Of a stretch of 64,000 bases of DNA, positions 44,805 to 55,099 are shown in pieces. The notes below the pieces were generated by a model, which saw only the letters and a program-made list of their open reading frames with translations, was not told the origin of the DNA and ran no database searches. The stretch is taken from positions 1 through 64,000 of the forward strand of contig JAIBAX010000022.1 of NCBI GenBank assembly GCA_019694955.1, in the 5' to 3' direction. Made by a program: the position numbers and the translations under genes. The DNA comes from Chitinophagales bacterium (GTDB lineage Bacteria > Bacteroidota > Bacteroidia > Chitinophagales > JADIYW01). The stretch's first letter is position 1, and each line of letters opens with the position of its first letter.

Positions 44805-45434
44805 ATGCCCATTAATGAACGAAGAAAGCAGGAAAAAGACGAAATGCGCAGAAATATACTTTCTGTAGCAAAGGGTATTGCCGCTAAGGATGGGTGGCAA
44901 AACGTGACCATACGCAAAATTTGTGGCGAAATATGTTATTCTGCTCCGGTAATTTATGAGTATTTTGAAGGGAAGGAGCAAATCTTACAAGCCATTCGTA
45001 TGGAAGGCATCGGAGAAATACATGAATTGTTCCTGAAAGTCGACCATAAGTACTTTCAGCCTGAAAAACGACTTTTGGAGTATGGATTGGCATGGTGGAA
45101 CTTTGCAAAGCGCAATGCAGAATTGTATCAGGTGATGTATAACCTTCAGGGTGCTGTGTGTAGCATGGGAGACAGTCAACCCAATACTACTATTTTAGAC
45201 CACTATCACCAGGCTTTTTCTGCTATTAATCGAAAAGCGCAGGCATCGGAAAAGTACAGATGGGAATTATGTGATAATTTTATTGCCATTATACACGGAT
45301 TTATCTCTTTGCGAATGGTAAATAAGATTAGATCCGGAATTCCTAATGAAGATCAGGTTTTTGCCAACGCAATCCAACGTTTTATATACATTATCAATGA
45401 TTCAAATGCAGACATATGTCAAAAGGAAAATTAG
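44805..45434 (+). CDS. TetR-family repressor of the efflux operon
   Basis: A 209-residue regulator. Its N-terminal HTH reads NVTIRKICGEICYSAPVIYEYF (about 31-52), where the recognition helix lies, followed by KEQILQAI. The C-terminal domain should bind the inducer. It is first gene of an operon with an adaptor, pump and TolC-like protein, overlapping the adaptor by 19 bases; it probably represses that operon until a toxic compound binds. Confidence 0.9.
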   Translation: MPINERRKQEKDEMRRNILSVAKGIAAKDGWQNVTIRKICGEICYSAPVIYEYFEGKEQILQAIRMEGIGEIHELFLKVDHKYFQPEKRLLEYGLAWWNFAKRNAELYQVMYNLQGAVCSMGDSQPNTTILDHYHQAFSAINRKAQASEKYRWELCDNFIAIIHGFISLRMVNKIRSGIPNEDQVFANAIQRFIYIINDSNADICQKEN

Positions 45435-46498
45435 TTTTTGTTGCCCTAATCTTATCTACGGTTGTAGGGTTGGGTTATGTCAAATATAAGAAAGTTCAAG
45501 AAGCGAAGGCAAAGATGCCGATGCCAGGAAAAGGAGGTCCGCAGACATTAATGGCAAGCGGTTATGTGGTGCAATATTCGGTGTTATCCAATGATTTGGA
45601 TGCAAATGGAACCATATTGGCACAAGATGTCGTTCAGTTGCAGCCAGAAGTTTCCGGGCGTGTTACCTATTTGAAAATTGATGAAGGTGCTTTTGTGCAA
45701 AAGGGTACCTTATTACTAAAAGTAAATGATGCAGAACTTCAGGCCCAGATACAAAAATTGAAAGCACAAAAAGTAATCGCTACTGCCAACAAAGAACGAC
45801 TTGCTGAGCTTCTAAAGATAAATGGTGTGTCAAAAAGTGAGTATGATGCCGCTGAAAACCAACTCAATAATATTGTTGCAGATATACAATTATTGGAAGT
45901 GCAGATTGAGAAAACATCCATACGTGCTCCGTTCTCCGGGAAACTGGGATTGCGAAATATTAGTTTAGGTGCTTATGTAACGCCTGCTACAGTGGTTGCT
46001 TCTCTTCAAAATACAGCCCAACTAAAAATAGATGTCACCATGCCGGAAAAGTATGCTAGTGTAGTTTTTCCGGGTAATATGATGGCATGTAAGGTAGCGG
46101 GTTTCGATCAAGTGTTTTCGGCTAAAATTATTGCCATAGAACCCAATATTGACGAAAAAACCAGGAACCTTAAAGTTAGAGCGGTGATACTTAATCCTGT
46201 AGCAAAGTTATTGCCGGGGGCTTATGTGAAAGTGAGCTTAAAATTAAATGCCACTCCACAAGCACTTATGATACCGGGAAGTGCCATTATTCCGGATGAT
46301 AAAGCAACAAAAGTCGTCATTTCAGAAAATGGAAAAGCAAAATTCGTGTTTATAGAAACTGGGGTGCGTACTTCCGGTGAGGTGCAGGTTACTAGCGGTT
46401 TAAAAGTAGGAGATACAGTGCTGACCTCAGGGCTTTTGCAGGTGAAACCTGATATGGACGTAAAAATTACGCAGGTGGCAAAAACTTCAAATCAATAA
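45416..46498 (+). CDS. RND efflux periplasmic adaptor
   Basis: A 360-residue membrane-fusion protein. An N-terminal anchor (FVALILSTVVGLGYVKY) is followed by a barrel-sandwich half (GTILAQDVVQLQPEVSGRVT), an alpha hairpin with coiled-coil (about 90-160), the second half motif IRAPFSGKLGLRNISLGAYV, a beta-barrel domain and a short C-terminus. It links the RND pump to TolC across the periplasm. Confidence 0.93.
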   Translation: MSKGKLVFVALILSTVVGLGYVKYKKVQEAKAKMPMPGKGGPQTLMASGYVVQYSVLSNDLDANGTILAQDVVQLQPEVSGRVTYLKIDEGAFVQKGTLLLKVNDAELQAQIQKLKAQKVIATANKERLAELLKINGVSKSEYDAAENQLNNIVADIQLLEVQIEKTSIRAPFSGKLGLRNISLGAYVTPATVVASLQNTAQLKIDVTMPEKYASVVFPGNMMACKVAGFDQVFSAKIIAIEPNIDEKTRNLKVRAVILNPVAKLLPGAYVKVSLKLNATPQALMIPGSAIIPDDKATKVVISENGKAKFVFIETGVRTSGEVQVTSGLKVGDTVLTSGLLQVKPDMDVKITQVAKTSNQ

Positions 46499-46508
46499 AA
46501 TATACGCC

Positions 46509-49500
46509 ATGGGTTTGCCTTCATTAAGTTTACGACGTCCCGTTTTTGCCATTGTGATGAATATCCTCATCATTCTTTTTGGCGTGATAGGTTATACATT
46601 CTTAGGTGTGCGAGAGTATCCGTCGATAGATCCTCCTGTCATCACTGTTAGAACAAATTATACTGGTGCCAATGCGGATATCATTGAATCTCAAATTACA
46701 GAACCTTTGGAGAATGCTATCAATGGCGTTCAGGGAATTCGAACGATTTCTTCTGCCAGCAATCAGGGCTCTTCGAATATTACGGTCGAATTTGACCTTT
46801 CGGCAGATTTGGAAACAGCTGCTAATGATGTCAGAGATAAAGTTTCACAAGCTGTCCGGTTGTTGCCACAAGATATCGATGCTGCTCCTGTGGTTTCTAA
46901 AGCAGATGCAAATTCAGATGCCATTATATCTATGACTGTTCAAAGCAATACCAAAAATGTATTGGAACTTACAGACTATGCAGTCAATGTTTTACAACAG
47001 AGATTGCAAACCATACCGGGTGTCAGCAGCATACAGATATGGGGACAGAAAAATTATGCCATGCGCCTATGGTTCGAACCGCAGAAACTGGCAGCCTACC
47101 AACTAACGCCCATTGATGTACAAAATGCCCTCAATAAAGCAAATATCGAACTGCCATCGGGAAAAATATCCGGTACCACGACGGAACTTACTGTCAATAC
47201 CTTGGGAAGAATTAATACTGAAGAGGAGTTTAATGAACTCATTATTAAGGATGTTGAAGGGCAAACCGTAAAGCTAAAAGATATTGGATATGCTACGCTA
47301 GGAACAGAGAATTTCGAAACAGGGCTAAAAGAAAAAGGTGCCGGAATGGTGGCACTGGCATTGGTACCACAGCCGGGAGCAAATTATGTTGAAATATCAA
47401 ATGAGTTCTACAAAAGAATGGATTTGATAAAGAAAGAAGTGCCTAAAGATATTTTACTAAATATTGCCTTAGATAATACCGTTTTTGTAAAAAAATCCAT
47501 TGCAGAAGTGAAAGAAACGCTCCTGATTTCAATCGTTTTAGTGGTGTTAATTATCTATCTTTTCTTCAGAGATTGGGTGATTGCCTTAAGACCACTGCTG
47601 GATATTCCCGTTTCTCTTATAGGCGCATTTTTTATTATGTATGTCTTCGGATTTACCATTAATGTACTGACTTTACTGGCAATTGTCTTGGCAACCGGAT
47701 TAGTAGTTGACGATGGCATTGTGGTGACGGAGAATATTTTCAAAAAACTGGAAGCAGGAATGCCCCGTCGACAGGCAGCAAGAGAAGGCGCCGAAGAAAT
47801 ATTTTTCGCTGTAGTGTCCACCTCTATTACGCTGGCTATCGTATTTCTTCCCATCGTCTTTATGGAAGGTTTTGTTGGCAAGCTATTTAAGGAGTTCGGT
47901 ATCGTTGTTGCCGGGGCTGTATTAATTTCAGCATTTGTATCGCTTACCCTTACACCCGTTTTAAATGTTTATCTCGGAAAAAGCGTACATACCAATTCCT
48001 GGTTTTATGATGCAACAGAGCCTTTTTTTAAAAGCGTAGATGGTGGTTATAAAGATATGCTGGCTTCATTTATGAAGATGAGATGGGTGTCGTTTTTTAT
48101 CATTGCAGCGTGCTTTGCCGTTATTTTTTATATCGGCAAATCCTTGCAGGAAGAATTGGCACCCATGGAAGATAGAGGTTCGTTTAGAGTGTCACTGACA
48201 GCACCTGAAGGAACGTCGCATCTAGCCATGCAACAATATGTGGATCGTGTTTCGCAATTTGTCTTAGATTCTGTTGAAGAACAGCGGATTGTTCTCAGCG
48301 TCACTTCTCCCGGATTTATTGGATCGGGTGCCGCAAATACCGCTTTCATGAGGGTGAGGCTTAAAGAAACCAACGAACGAAAAAGGACACAAGATGAAGT
48401 AGCGCAATACTTAAATAAGAATTTTTCCAAATTTAATACGGGCAAGGCATTCGTCATTCAAGAACAGACCATCTCGGTCGGTTCAGCCAGATTCGGTATG
48501 CCTATACAATTTGTTGTTAAGAATTTTGACTTCGAAAAGCTAAAGGAAAGCGTGCCGAAATTTATGGAGGAGGTGTCAAAGAGTCCGGTATTTATGGGAT
48601 ATGATGTGAACCTTAAATTCAACAAACCGGAGTTACGCATTGTCATAGATAAGGAGAAGGCAAATGCGTCAGGGGTTTCTGTGCAGGATATTGCACAAAC
48701 CTTACAATTTTCACTGAGTGGCAGGAGATTCGGTTATTTCCTGAAAAATGGAAAGCAGTACCAAATTATTGGTCAGAGTCTTTATGAGGAACGCAATAAT
48801 CCCGAGGATTTAAATGGGATTTATGTACGCAGTAGTACCGGAAAACTGATATCCTTAGATAACCTTATCACCATGGAGGAATATGCTAAGCCACCACAAT
48901 TATATCATTTTGACCGATATAAATCTGCAACAATTTCTTCTGGACTTGCTCCCGGTAAAACCATCGGTGACGGTATTGCAGAAATGGAACGCATCGCCGA
49001 TAAGGTATTAGACGAATCTTTTAGTACATCATTAACCGGCGCTTCCAGAGACTTTGCAGAAAGTTCCTCTAATACTTCTTTTGCACTTATATTGGCACTT
49101 GTATTGATTTATCTGGTGTTGGCGGCACAGTTTGAAAGCTTTGTAGATCCTTTTATAATAATGGTTACAGTACCCTTGGCTTTGGCAGGGGCATATCTTT
49201 CTCTTTGGATTTTTAACCTCACTGTAAATATTTTCAGTCAAATAGGAATGATTATGTTGATTGGGTTAGTAACGAAGAATGGCATTTTGATTGTCGAATT
49301 CGCCAATCAAAAGCGTAAGGAAGGTATGGATAAGATGGAGGCCGCCATCTATGCAGCAGCCATGCGATTACGACCCATCCTAATGACAAGTTTGGCAATG
49401 GCATTAGGAGCCGTTCCCATTGCAGTAGCATTAGGAGCGGGTTCCACTAGCAGAATATCGCTTGGTATAGTTGTTATCGGCGGCATCATGTTCTCTCTTT

Positions 49501-49571
49501 TGTTAACACTATTTGTAGTTCCTGCAATGTATTCATTTATGTCACGGAAAAAAACGATTTCAAATGAATAA
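46509..49571 (+). CDS. RND efflux pump (AcrB-like)
   Basis: A 1020-residue inner-membrane transporter, proton driven. Twelve helices and two large periplasmic loops are expected. The proton-relay Asp pair is in ATGLVVDDGIVVTENIFKKL and the matching Lys in LIGLVTKNGILIVEFANQKR. Length fits HAE-1 pumps. Substrate is unknown but multidrug or detergent export is likely. It follows the adaptor by 10 bases. Confidence 0.95.
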   Translation: MGLPSLSLRRPVFAIVMNILIILFGVIGYTFLGVREYPSIDPPVITVRTNYTGANADIIESQITEPLENAINGVQGIRTISSASNQGSSNITVEFDLSADLETAANDVRDKVSQAVRLLPQDIDAAPVVSKADANSDAIISMTVQSNTKNVLELTDYAVNVLQQRLQTIPGVSSIQIWGQKNYAMRLWFEPQKLAAYQLTPIDVQNALNKANIELPSGKISGTTTELTVNTLGRINTEEEFNELIIKDVEGQTVKLKDIGYATLGTENFETGLKEKGAGMVALALVPQPGANYVEISNEFYKRMDLIKKEVPKDILLNIALDNTVFVKKSIAEVKETLLISIVLVVLIIYLFFRDWVIALRPLLDIPVSLIGAFFIMYVFGFTINVLTLLAIVLATGLVVDDGIVVTENIFKKLEAGMPRRQAAREGAEEIFFAVVSTSITLAIVFLPIVFMEGFVGKLFKEFGIVVAGAVLISAFVSLTLTPVLNVYLGKSVHTNSWFYDATEPFFKSVDGGYKDMLASFMKMRWVSFFIIAACFAVIFYIGKSLQEELAPMEDRGSFRVSLTAPEGTSHLAMQQYVDRVSQFVLDSVEEQRIVLSVTSPGFIGSGAANTAFMRVRLKETNERKRTQDEVAQYLNKNFSKFNTGKAFVIQEQTISVGSARFGMPIQFVVKNFDFEKLKESVPKFMEEVSKSPVFMGYDVNLKFNKPELRIVIDKEKANASGVSVQDIAQTLQFSLSGRRFGYFLKNGKQYQIIGQSLYEERNNPEDLNGIYVRSSTGKLISLDNLITMEEYAKPPQLYHFDRYKSATISSGLAPGKTIGDGIAEMERIADKVLDESFSTSLTGASRDFAESSSNTSFALILALVLIYLVLAAQFESFVDPFIIMVTVPLALAGAYLSLWIFNLTVNIFSQIGMIMLIGLVTKNGILIVEFANQKRKEGMDKMEAAIYAAAMRLRPILMTSLAMALGAVPIAVALGAGSTSRISLGIVVIGGIMFSLLLTLFVVPAMYSFMSRKKTISNE

Positions 49572-50868
49572 ATATACTTATATTCTATTGATGGGTATGA
49601 TGTACTTCATATATCCTTGTCGTGCCCAAATACTTACTCCTGAAGAAGCCGTGTCGGTAGCGCTTTCTAAGAATTTTGATATCGTTTTAGCAAAACAAGC
49701 TGCTGACATTGCAGAAACGTATGACACAAAAGCAAATGCCGGAATGCTGCCAGTCATTAATCTTACCACAGGTGATGTCTTTAACCTGAATAACATCAAT
49801 CAAAAATTTACTACCGGACAAGAGGTTGTTAAAAATTGGGTGCCTGTAAATAGTTTTTCTGCAGGTGTTAATATGAATTGGACGGTCTTTGATGGGTTGA
49901 AAATGTATGCTACCAAAGAACGTTTAGAGCAACTGGCATTACTCGGTGATTTGCAGGTGAAGCAGCAAGTGCAAAATACTGTCGCTGAAGTACTCCAGCA
50001 ATATTATGAAGTTGTAAGACAAAAGCAACAAATTACGGCTTTAAAGGTCTCCTTAGAAATTTCTGCAGAAAGAGTTAAACTCGCTCAGGCAAAGTTCGAT
50101 GTCGGATATAGCGATAAGACACCGCTTTTACAAGCAAAAGTGGATTTGTCGGCTCAACAAGTTAGCTTAAATAAGCAAGAAACCCTTCTAGAACAGTCAA
50201 AAATTATGTTAAACCAACTGCTCGGCAGAGATCCATTGATTACTTTCGATGTCGTTGATACCATTGTTATTCAATACGTTCCCAATATTACGTTGATACA
50301 AGATTCTATTTCTACCAATAATTACAGCATTCAGCAGGCTTTGAAAAATATAGAAATTCTGCAATTGGAACGCAAAGAAATTAACGCACAAAAATTACCT
50401 AGGATAAGTTTAAGTTCCGGATATAATTTTTCACAAAATAATAGTAAAGCAGGATTGCAATTATTTAATCGTTCCTATGGACCCACGGTAGGCGTAAGTG
50501 CCAGCATTCCTTTATTCAATGGTGGGTTGGTGAAAAATCAGCTAGAGATTTCTTCCATTAATATTGCATCGCAACAAATTGAACTGGAACAGGTTAAGAA
50601 TAATCTTTCTTCAACTGCATTAATGACCTATAAAGCATATGAGAATGCCATGACGGCTTTGAAACTTAATGAAGAAAATGTGGGAGTTGCCAAAGAGAAT
50701 GTTGTCGTGACAATGGAACGTCTACGTTTAAATCAAGCCAATACGCTTGAAATCAAACAGGCGCAAAGTAGTTACGAGCAGGCTATGTATAATGTCATTT
50801 TGGCACGGTATGAAGCTAAGATGGCGGAAATTAATTTGCGTAAACTATTGAATAATTTGATACAATAA
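49564..50868 (+). CDS. TolC-family outer membrane protein
   Basis: A 434-residue outer-membrane efflux channel with signal peptide (about 1-20, ending PCRAQ). Repeated helical hairpins (SLEISAERVKLAQAKFDVGY; ENVVVTMERLRLNQANTLEI) form the periplasmic tunnel. It overlaps the pump gene by 8 bases and completes the tripartite system. Its stop is 8 bases from the convergent DUF937 gene. Confidence 0.92.
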   Translation: MNKYTYILLMGMMYFIYPCRAQILTPEEAVSVALSKNFDIVLAKQAADIAETYDTKANAGMLPVINLTTGDVFNLNNINQKFTTGQEVVKNWVPVNSFSAGVNMNWTVFDGLKMYATKERLEQLALLGDLQVKQQVQNTVAEVLQQYYEVVRQKQQITALKVSLEISAERVKLAQAKFDVGYSDKTPLLQAKVDLSAQQVSLNKQETLLEQSKIMLNQLLGRDPLITFDVVDTIVIQYVPNITLIQDSISTNNYSIQQALKNIEILQLERKEINAQKLPRISLSSGYNFSQNNSKAGLQLFNRSYGPTVGVSASIPLFNGGLVKNQLEISSINIASQQIELEQVKNNLSSTALMTYKAYENAMTALKLNEENVGVAKENVVVTMERLRLNQANTLEIKQAQSSYEQAMYNVILARYEAKMAEINLRKLLNNLIQ

Positions 50869-50875
50869 AGAATCG

Positions 50876-51595
50876 CTATCCGAAGAATTGCTTAAAAAGG
50901 AAATAGCCAATAAATAAAATAATCACTATCGGAAGAATCCAACGTAGTTTTTTTTCATTTGTCGCTGCCGTAGTTTCATGGGCATGGGTCGTTTGCACAG
51001 TTTCCATCTCATATTTGGGTTGGGTAGCTCCTGTTTTTATAGGAATACCCAAATAGCTGTTCAGTGTACCACCAAGGGAGCTAAAATTGGTTAAGCCGAG
51101 AAACTTAGTTAAGCCCTGCGGCGCGGTTTCGATGATATATTCTTTTTGATCCAGCAAGAGACTTGCCAATCCTTTTATATCCAACCCCTGTATCTTTTTT
51201 TGTTCAGAGAGGGTTCTCAGCACCTGAATGGTGAGAACTGGAAGCCATTTTGCAATGGTGGCTACAGGTAAACCGCTGCTTTGTGCAACCATGCTGACGA
51301 GTCCTCCAACTTTTTCCTGCGAACTGTAGACAACGACCAAAGAACGCTGACCGACTAGGACGCTTTTTTCTTCCATAATATCTGTAAATCCAGCAAGGTG
51401 AATTTTTTCCAATAAATTGGAAATACTCATTAAGCCATTGTTTTCAGCCGCTTTGTTTAAAATACCTGCAACAATAGATGTGATAGACATACCGATGGCT
51501 TTGTTGACAAGTTCGTCATTCCCTGCGATGGGTGTGTTGAGTTGCGTAATAAGTTCTGAAGAAAGGTTTTGTCGTGTTGACTCGATGATATTCAT
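50876..51595 (-). CDS. DUF937 protein with C-terminal membrane anchor
   Basis: A 239-residue protein. The N-terminal two thirds have the alternating helical pattern of DUF937 (IGMSITSIVAGILNKAAENN; repeated GLxS/LLL segments), then a linker and a C-terminal helix (RWILPIVIILFIGYFLFKQF). Role unknown; such proteins are common in Bacteroidota. Confidence 0.8.
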   Translation of the reverse strand: MNIIESTRQNLSSELITQLNTPIAGNDELVNKAIGMSITSIVAGILNKAAENNGLMSISNLLEKIHLAGFTDIMEEKSVLVGQRSLVVVYSSQEKVGGLVSMVAQSSGLPVATIAKWLPVLTIQVLRTLSEQKKIQGLDIKGLASLLLDQKEYIIETAPQGLTKFLGLTNFSSLGGTLNSYLGIPIKTGATQPKYEMETVQTTHAHETTAATNEKKLRWILPIVIILFIGYFLFKQFFG

Positions 51596-51710
51596 GGTAC
51601 AATAGATGATGATAGGTTTTTCCTTTTATCAATAGAACGAAGCTACGAAATAATCAATCGAAAATCTTGTTTTGACGATATTTTGGGTTGAATTGTTGAT
51701 TTGATAATTT

Positions 51711-51748
51711 CAACCCTCGAGGTTGGTGGCCACCAACCTCGAGGGTTG
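51711..51748. repeat. Paired CCTCGAGG palindromes, pair 5
   Basis: CAACCCTCGAGGTTG (51711-51725) and CAACCTCGAGGGTTG (51734-51748), 8 bases apart, next to a terminator. Confidence 0.85.
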
Positions 51749-51753
51749 AAAAA

Positions 51754-51783
51754 AAACGCCCTAAGTTAACCTTAGAGCGTTTT
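51754..51783 (-). terminator. Hairpin terminator of the AIM24 operon
   Basis: Read on the minus strand, AAAACGCTCTAAGG pairs across a short loop with CTTAGGGCGTTTT and a T-run; it lies 21 bases downstream of the stop of the gene at 51805. Confidence 0.8.
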
Positions 51784-51804
51784 ATATAACAGTTCAAGCG
51801 AGGA

Positions 51805-52488
51805 TTATCCTTTCCCTGCAGGACGAAAAGGATTTACCCATGCTATAAACGGCATAACTTTTCTGGTTTGTATCCATACTTTCCCTTTTCCGCTAAACTT
51901 ACAAACGAATCCTTCTCCGGAGAAAAATAAAGACTTGTAGCCTCCAATTTTTGTGATGTCATATTGTAACCCTTCCGTGAAGGCAACGATATGTCCTGTG
52001 TCAACGACATAGCTATCTTCAACATCAATGGACATGATACCACCATAAGAATTGAACCAAAGATCCCCTTGGCCGGAACATTTAATTAAAAACATGCGTT
52101 CACCGGAGAAAAATCCTTTTACCAATCCCTGAAATTTAGACTCCACATTCACTGTATCGGCTGACGCCAGAAATGCAGATCCTTGCAAGTAAATAGCTTC
52201 ATTGTCTAAATAAACATGCTCAACATCTCCCGGACATGCGGGTGCAATTTGAATTTCTCCACTTCCATTTTTGGCGGTAAATTCGTTGATAAACAAAGAT
52301 TCTCCTGTAAGAAAACGTGATAAGCCACCTTTGAACTTTGTTTTCATCTCGATATTCGTATCCATTGTTGCCATTCCGGCAGCCTCTACTTTTAGCTTAG
52401 TACCCGAAGGTAGGCTTACTGTCAAAAATCCGTAGTCGGGTTTGCAATCCATGCTGAATTCCAACCCTTTATTATTTTGCGTTTCCAT
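51805..52488 (-). CDS. AIM24-family protein 3
   Basis: A 227-residue beta-rich protein of the AIM24/TIGR00266 family (VDTGHIVAFTEGLQYDITKI; GEGFVCKFSGKGKVWIQTRK). One of three tandem paralogues, the last of the run. Its start overlaps the preceding stop by 1 base. Function is unknown; members form double-stranded beta-helix trimers. Confidence 0.88.
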   Translation of the reverse strand: METQNNKGLEFSMDCKPDYGFLTVSLPSGTKLKVEAAGMATMDTNIEMKTKFKGGLSRFLTGESLFINEFTAKNGSGEIQIAPACPGDVEHVYLDNEAIYLQGSAFLASADTVNVESKFQGLVKGFFSGERMFLIKCSGQGDLWFNSYGGIMSIDVEDSYVVDTGHIVAFTEGLQYDITKIGGYKSLFFSGEGFVCKFSGKGKVWIQTRKVMPFIAWVNPFRPAGKG

Positions 52489-53201
52489 TATTTTCTTGGT
52501 TTTAATTTTGAACCTAAAATACTTCCAAAAGAACCGGAATTATGAGATTGTACCCAAACCGTTCCCTGTCCTTTGAATTTACATACCAATCCTTCACCAC
52601 CCAAAAAGGAACTTACCCAGCTTTTTCCGGCTTTGGACAAGGTGAAATTCAGGCTTTCGTCAAAGGCAACGATATGTCCGGTGTCTACGATATATTCCCC
52701 ATTTACTTGAATGGGATAAATAATACCGAAGGAGTTGATCACCAACGTTCCTTTTCCTTTTATACCCAGCCAAAACAAGCTTTCTTTAGATACAAGTGAT
52801 TTAAACCCTTGCCAATTCATATTGATATCTATGTCTGGAGAACTGGCTACATAAGAACCACCCTGAACAATAAGCCCCTCGCCATTGAGTTCCTTTACCA
52901 TCATATCTCCGGCATGTGTTGCGCCTAACCACACCGTTCCACCCTCATTTCCTGCTTTAAAGTGGTTGAGGAAAAAACTCTCACCACTCAACATTCTCTT
53001 TAAGCCTTTCATGATGCTTCCTGAACCTTTTTTATTAGTGGTAGTCGTCATTTGCAAGTGAGAACTCATGGCTATCATAGCACCGCCTTCCGCAGTAAAT
53101 TCCTGTCCCGGTTGCAATTTAACTTCTGCTACCGATGACCCGGGACGCATTTGGATGCTCACATCCAATGCACCGTTTGTATTTGTAATATGTGTTTCCA
53201 T
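52488..53201 (-). CDS. AIM24-family protein 2
   Basis: A 237-residue paralogue with VDTGHIVAFDESLNFTLSKA and GEGLVCKFKGQGTVWVQSHN. The start at 53201 (METHITNTNGAL) is preferred; the longer frame to 53231 overlaps the preceding gene. It lies 5 bases after the upstream gene. Confidence 0.88.
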   Translation of the reverse strand: METHITNTNGALDVSIQMRPGSSVAEVKLQPGQEFTAEGGAMIAMSSHLQMTTTTNKKGSGSIMKGLKRMLSGESFFLNHFKAGNEGGTVWLGATHAGDMMVKELNGEGLIVQGGSYVASSPDIDINMNWQGFKSLVSKESLFWLGIKGKGTLVINSFGIIYPIQVNGEYIVDTGHIVAFDESLNFTLSKAGKSWVSSFLGGEGLVCKFKGQGTVWVQSHNSGSFGSILGSKLKPRK

Positions 53202-53206
53202 AGTGA

Positions 53207-53869
53207 TTAGTATAAAAAGCGGTTTACCCAAGCAGCAAGACTGGAGATGCTGCGTGTTTGTAAATAAATTTTTCCTTTTCCTTCGATACGGGTAACAAAG
53301 CCTTCACCTCCGAATAAGCTGCCAAAAACACCACCTGCCAATTGCAACTTTAAATTCATCGTTGGCTCATACGCTACCAGATGTCCGGAATCAACGATGT
53401 ATTCGCCATTGATTTCTTTCTCGATAATTCCACCATATGCACCGAAAACAACTTTTCCATGCCCGGAAACAACAAGTTTGAACAATCCTTCACCAGCAAT
53501 AAAAGATGCAAAACCTGCCCACTTGATACCGAGATTTACACTTGCATCAGAAGCGACGTAGGCGCCTTTTTGTATGCAATAGCTTTCACCATTGAGTTCC
53601 TTTACCGCAATATCTCCCGGCGTTGGCTGTGTAAGATGAAGATTGAGTGTTTTACTGGTATTGTTTTTAAAAGTATTGATGAACAAACTTTCTCCACCAA
53701 AAAAACGTTTGAGGAGTGCTTTGAAAAAGCCTCCATTGAATGTCGCATTCATATCTAAATCTGATGACATACTCGACATCGCATCAGACTCTGCAACAAA
53801 TGATTCGCCCGGATCCAGCTCTACGATAACGTGAGCGAAGACTGGCCTGCCTTCTACTGTTAGTTTCAT
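53207..53869 (-). CDS. AIM24-family protein 1
   Basis: A 220-residue paralogue (VDSGHLVAYEPTMNLKLQLA; GEGFVTRIEGKGKIYLQTRS). First of three in a run of five minus-strand genes that includes the M48 protease, so the products may share a membrane-stress role (inference). Confidence 0.88.
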   Translation of the reverse strand: MKLTVEGRPVFAHVIVELDPGESFVAESDAMSSMSSDLDMNATFNGGFFKALLKRFFGGESLFINTFKNNTSKTLNLHLTQPTPGDIAVKELNGESYCIQKGAYVASDASVNLGIKWAGFASFIAGEGLFKLVVSGHGKVVFGAYGGIIEKEINGEYIVDSGHLVAYEPTMNLKLQLAGGVFGSLFGGEGFVTRIEGKGKIYLQTRSISSLAAWVNRFLY

Positions 53870-53898
53870 TATTGATATATTTAATTAAGTAATTCTAA

Positions 53899-55017
53899 TT
53901 ATTCTTTTTCAATAGCTTCTTGAAAACCTTTAAAGGTGTTCGGTAGCGGTTGGAAGGTTTGTTTTAACTGTTGCTGTTTCTTTATTAGATGGGCGATTCT
54001 TTCTTCTGTCTGAGGGTGTGTTGATAAAAATGATAAGTCTATATGGTCGGTTTTAAGGGAATCTGTTGTTGGTTCATATTCCTTTTTTATAATTTTAAAA
54101 AAGCTGATTAATCCTGACGGGTTGATGTTTGCTTGTACAAGGTAATTCCATCCGGTTTCATCGGCTTCATTTTCAAAAGCACGACTGTTTGAAAGGGAGG
54201 CGAGTTTACCACCTAGGTTGGCAAAGGTTCCAGCTAACGCACTTACATCTCCCAAGGTAGCAGAAAGAATGGCAAAAATACCGATGTTGTTGATTACTCC
54301 ACGAATATGATGTCGCTGCGTAACATGGGCTAACTCATGCCCTAATACGCCCAATACTTCTTCCCAATTATTGGCTTTTTCAATTAATCCGGTGTTGACA
54401 ATTACCTTACCCCCCGGCAGTGCAAAGGCGTTGATGGTGGGGTCTTTAATGAAGTAAACATCCACTTTATAGCCGTCCTTTTCAATTTGCTTAAACAAGG
54501 GCTGCGCTACCTGATTGAAAATTTTACTCAATGAGTCGTTCTTGATAAACTCGTGTTGCAAGGTTATAGAGGTGAATAATTTGTCTCCCACTTCTTGTTC
54601 CCATTTAACTGGGACTTGGTTGGCAAGACCTGTCACCATTCTATCCTTCAACAAATAGATGGAAACGATGAGAACAGCAACGATACCCAAAAGAGTAAGT
54701 GTTCCAACAAGCATTTTGTTTAAGGTTTTTTTCGCTTGCCCAATTTCCTCAGAGAAATGTTTCCTTGAGGTAAGGTTTTCATCTTTTAATATGGATTTGT
54801 CTTTTGTGTAAATGGAAATATTTTCTTCATTTTTATTTTTGAGGAAAACAAAGCGATTTCCGGCACCTCCCGCTTCTATTGTTAAGTCGTTTATGCTGAA
54901 AGTATAATTGATTTCTTCTGAAACAAAACATATGAGTTCGGACGTAGTATGTAATTCACCCGAACATCTTCCACCCGAAAGCTTCGGGTGAATAAGGATG
55001 GCTTGATAATTTTGCAA
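53899..55017 (-). CDS. M48-family metalloprotease
   Basis: A roughly 372-residue membrane-linked zinc protease. A beta-rich N-terminal domain, one helix (KMLVGTLTLLGIVAVLIVSI), then the zinc site LGHELAHVTQRHH and the third ligand in FENEADETGWNYL. The frame opens with TTG at 55041, but that codon is part of a TATATTTG box on the minus strand (55046-55039), so the TTG at 55017 is preferred; no ATG is available. It precedes the AIM24 run by about 30 bases and likely acts in protein quality control. Confidence 0.85.
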   Translation of the reverse strand: MQNYQAILIHPKLSGGRCSGELHTTSELICFVSEEINYTFSINDLTIEAGGAGNRFVFLKNKNEENISIYTKDKSILKDENLTSRKHFSEEIGQAKKTLNKMLVGTLTLLGIVAVLIVSIYLLKDRMVTGLANQVPVKWEQEVGDKLFTSITLQHEFIKNDSLSKIFNQVAQPLFKQIEKDGYKVDVYFIKDPTINAFALPGGKVIVNTGLIEKANNWEEVLGVLGHELAHVTQRHHIRGVINNIGIFAILSATLGDVSALAGTFANLGGKLASLSNSRAFENEADETGWNYLVQANINPSGLISFFKIIKKEYEPTTDSLKTDHIDLSFLSTHPQTEERIAHLIKKQQQLKQTFQPLPNTFKGFQEAIEKE

Positions 55018-55099
55018 AATTTGGTTTGTTTTGAAAGGCAAATATAGTGTTTGTTAAAAAAAAATCCATCGTTCTGTTGAAAAGAAAGCAGATTTGTTA

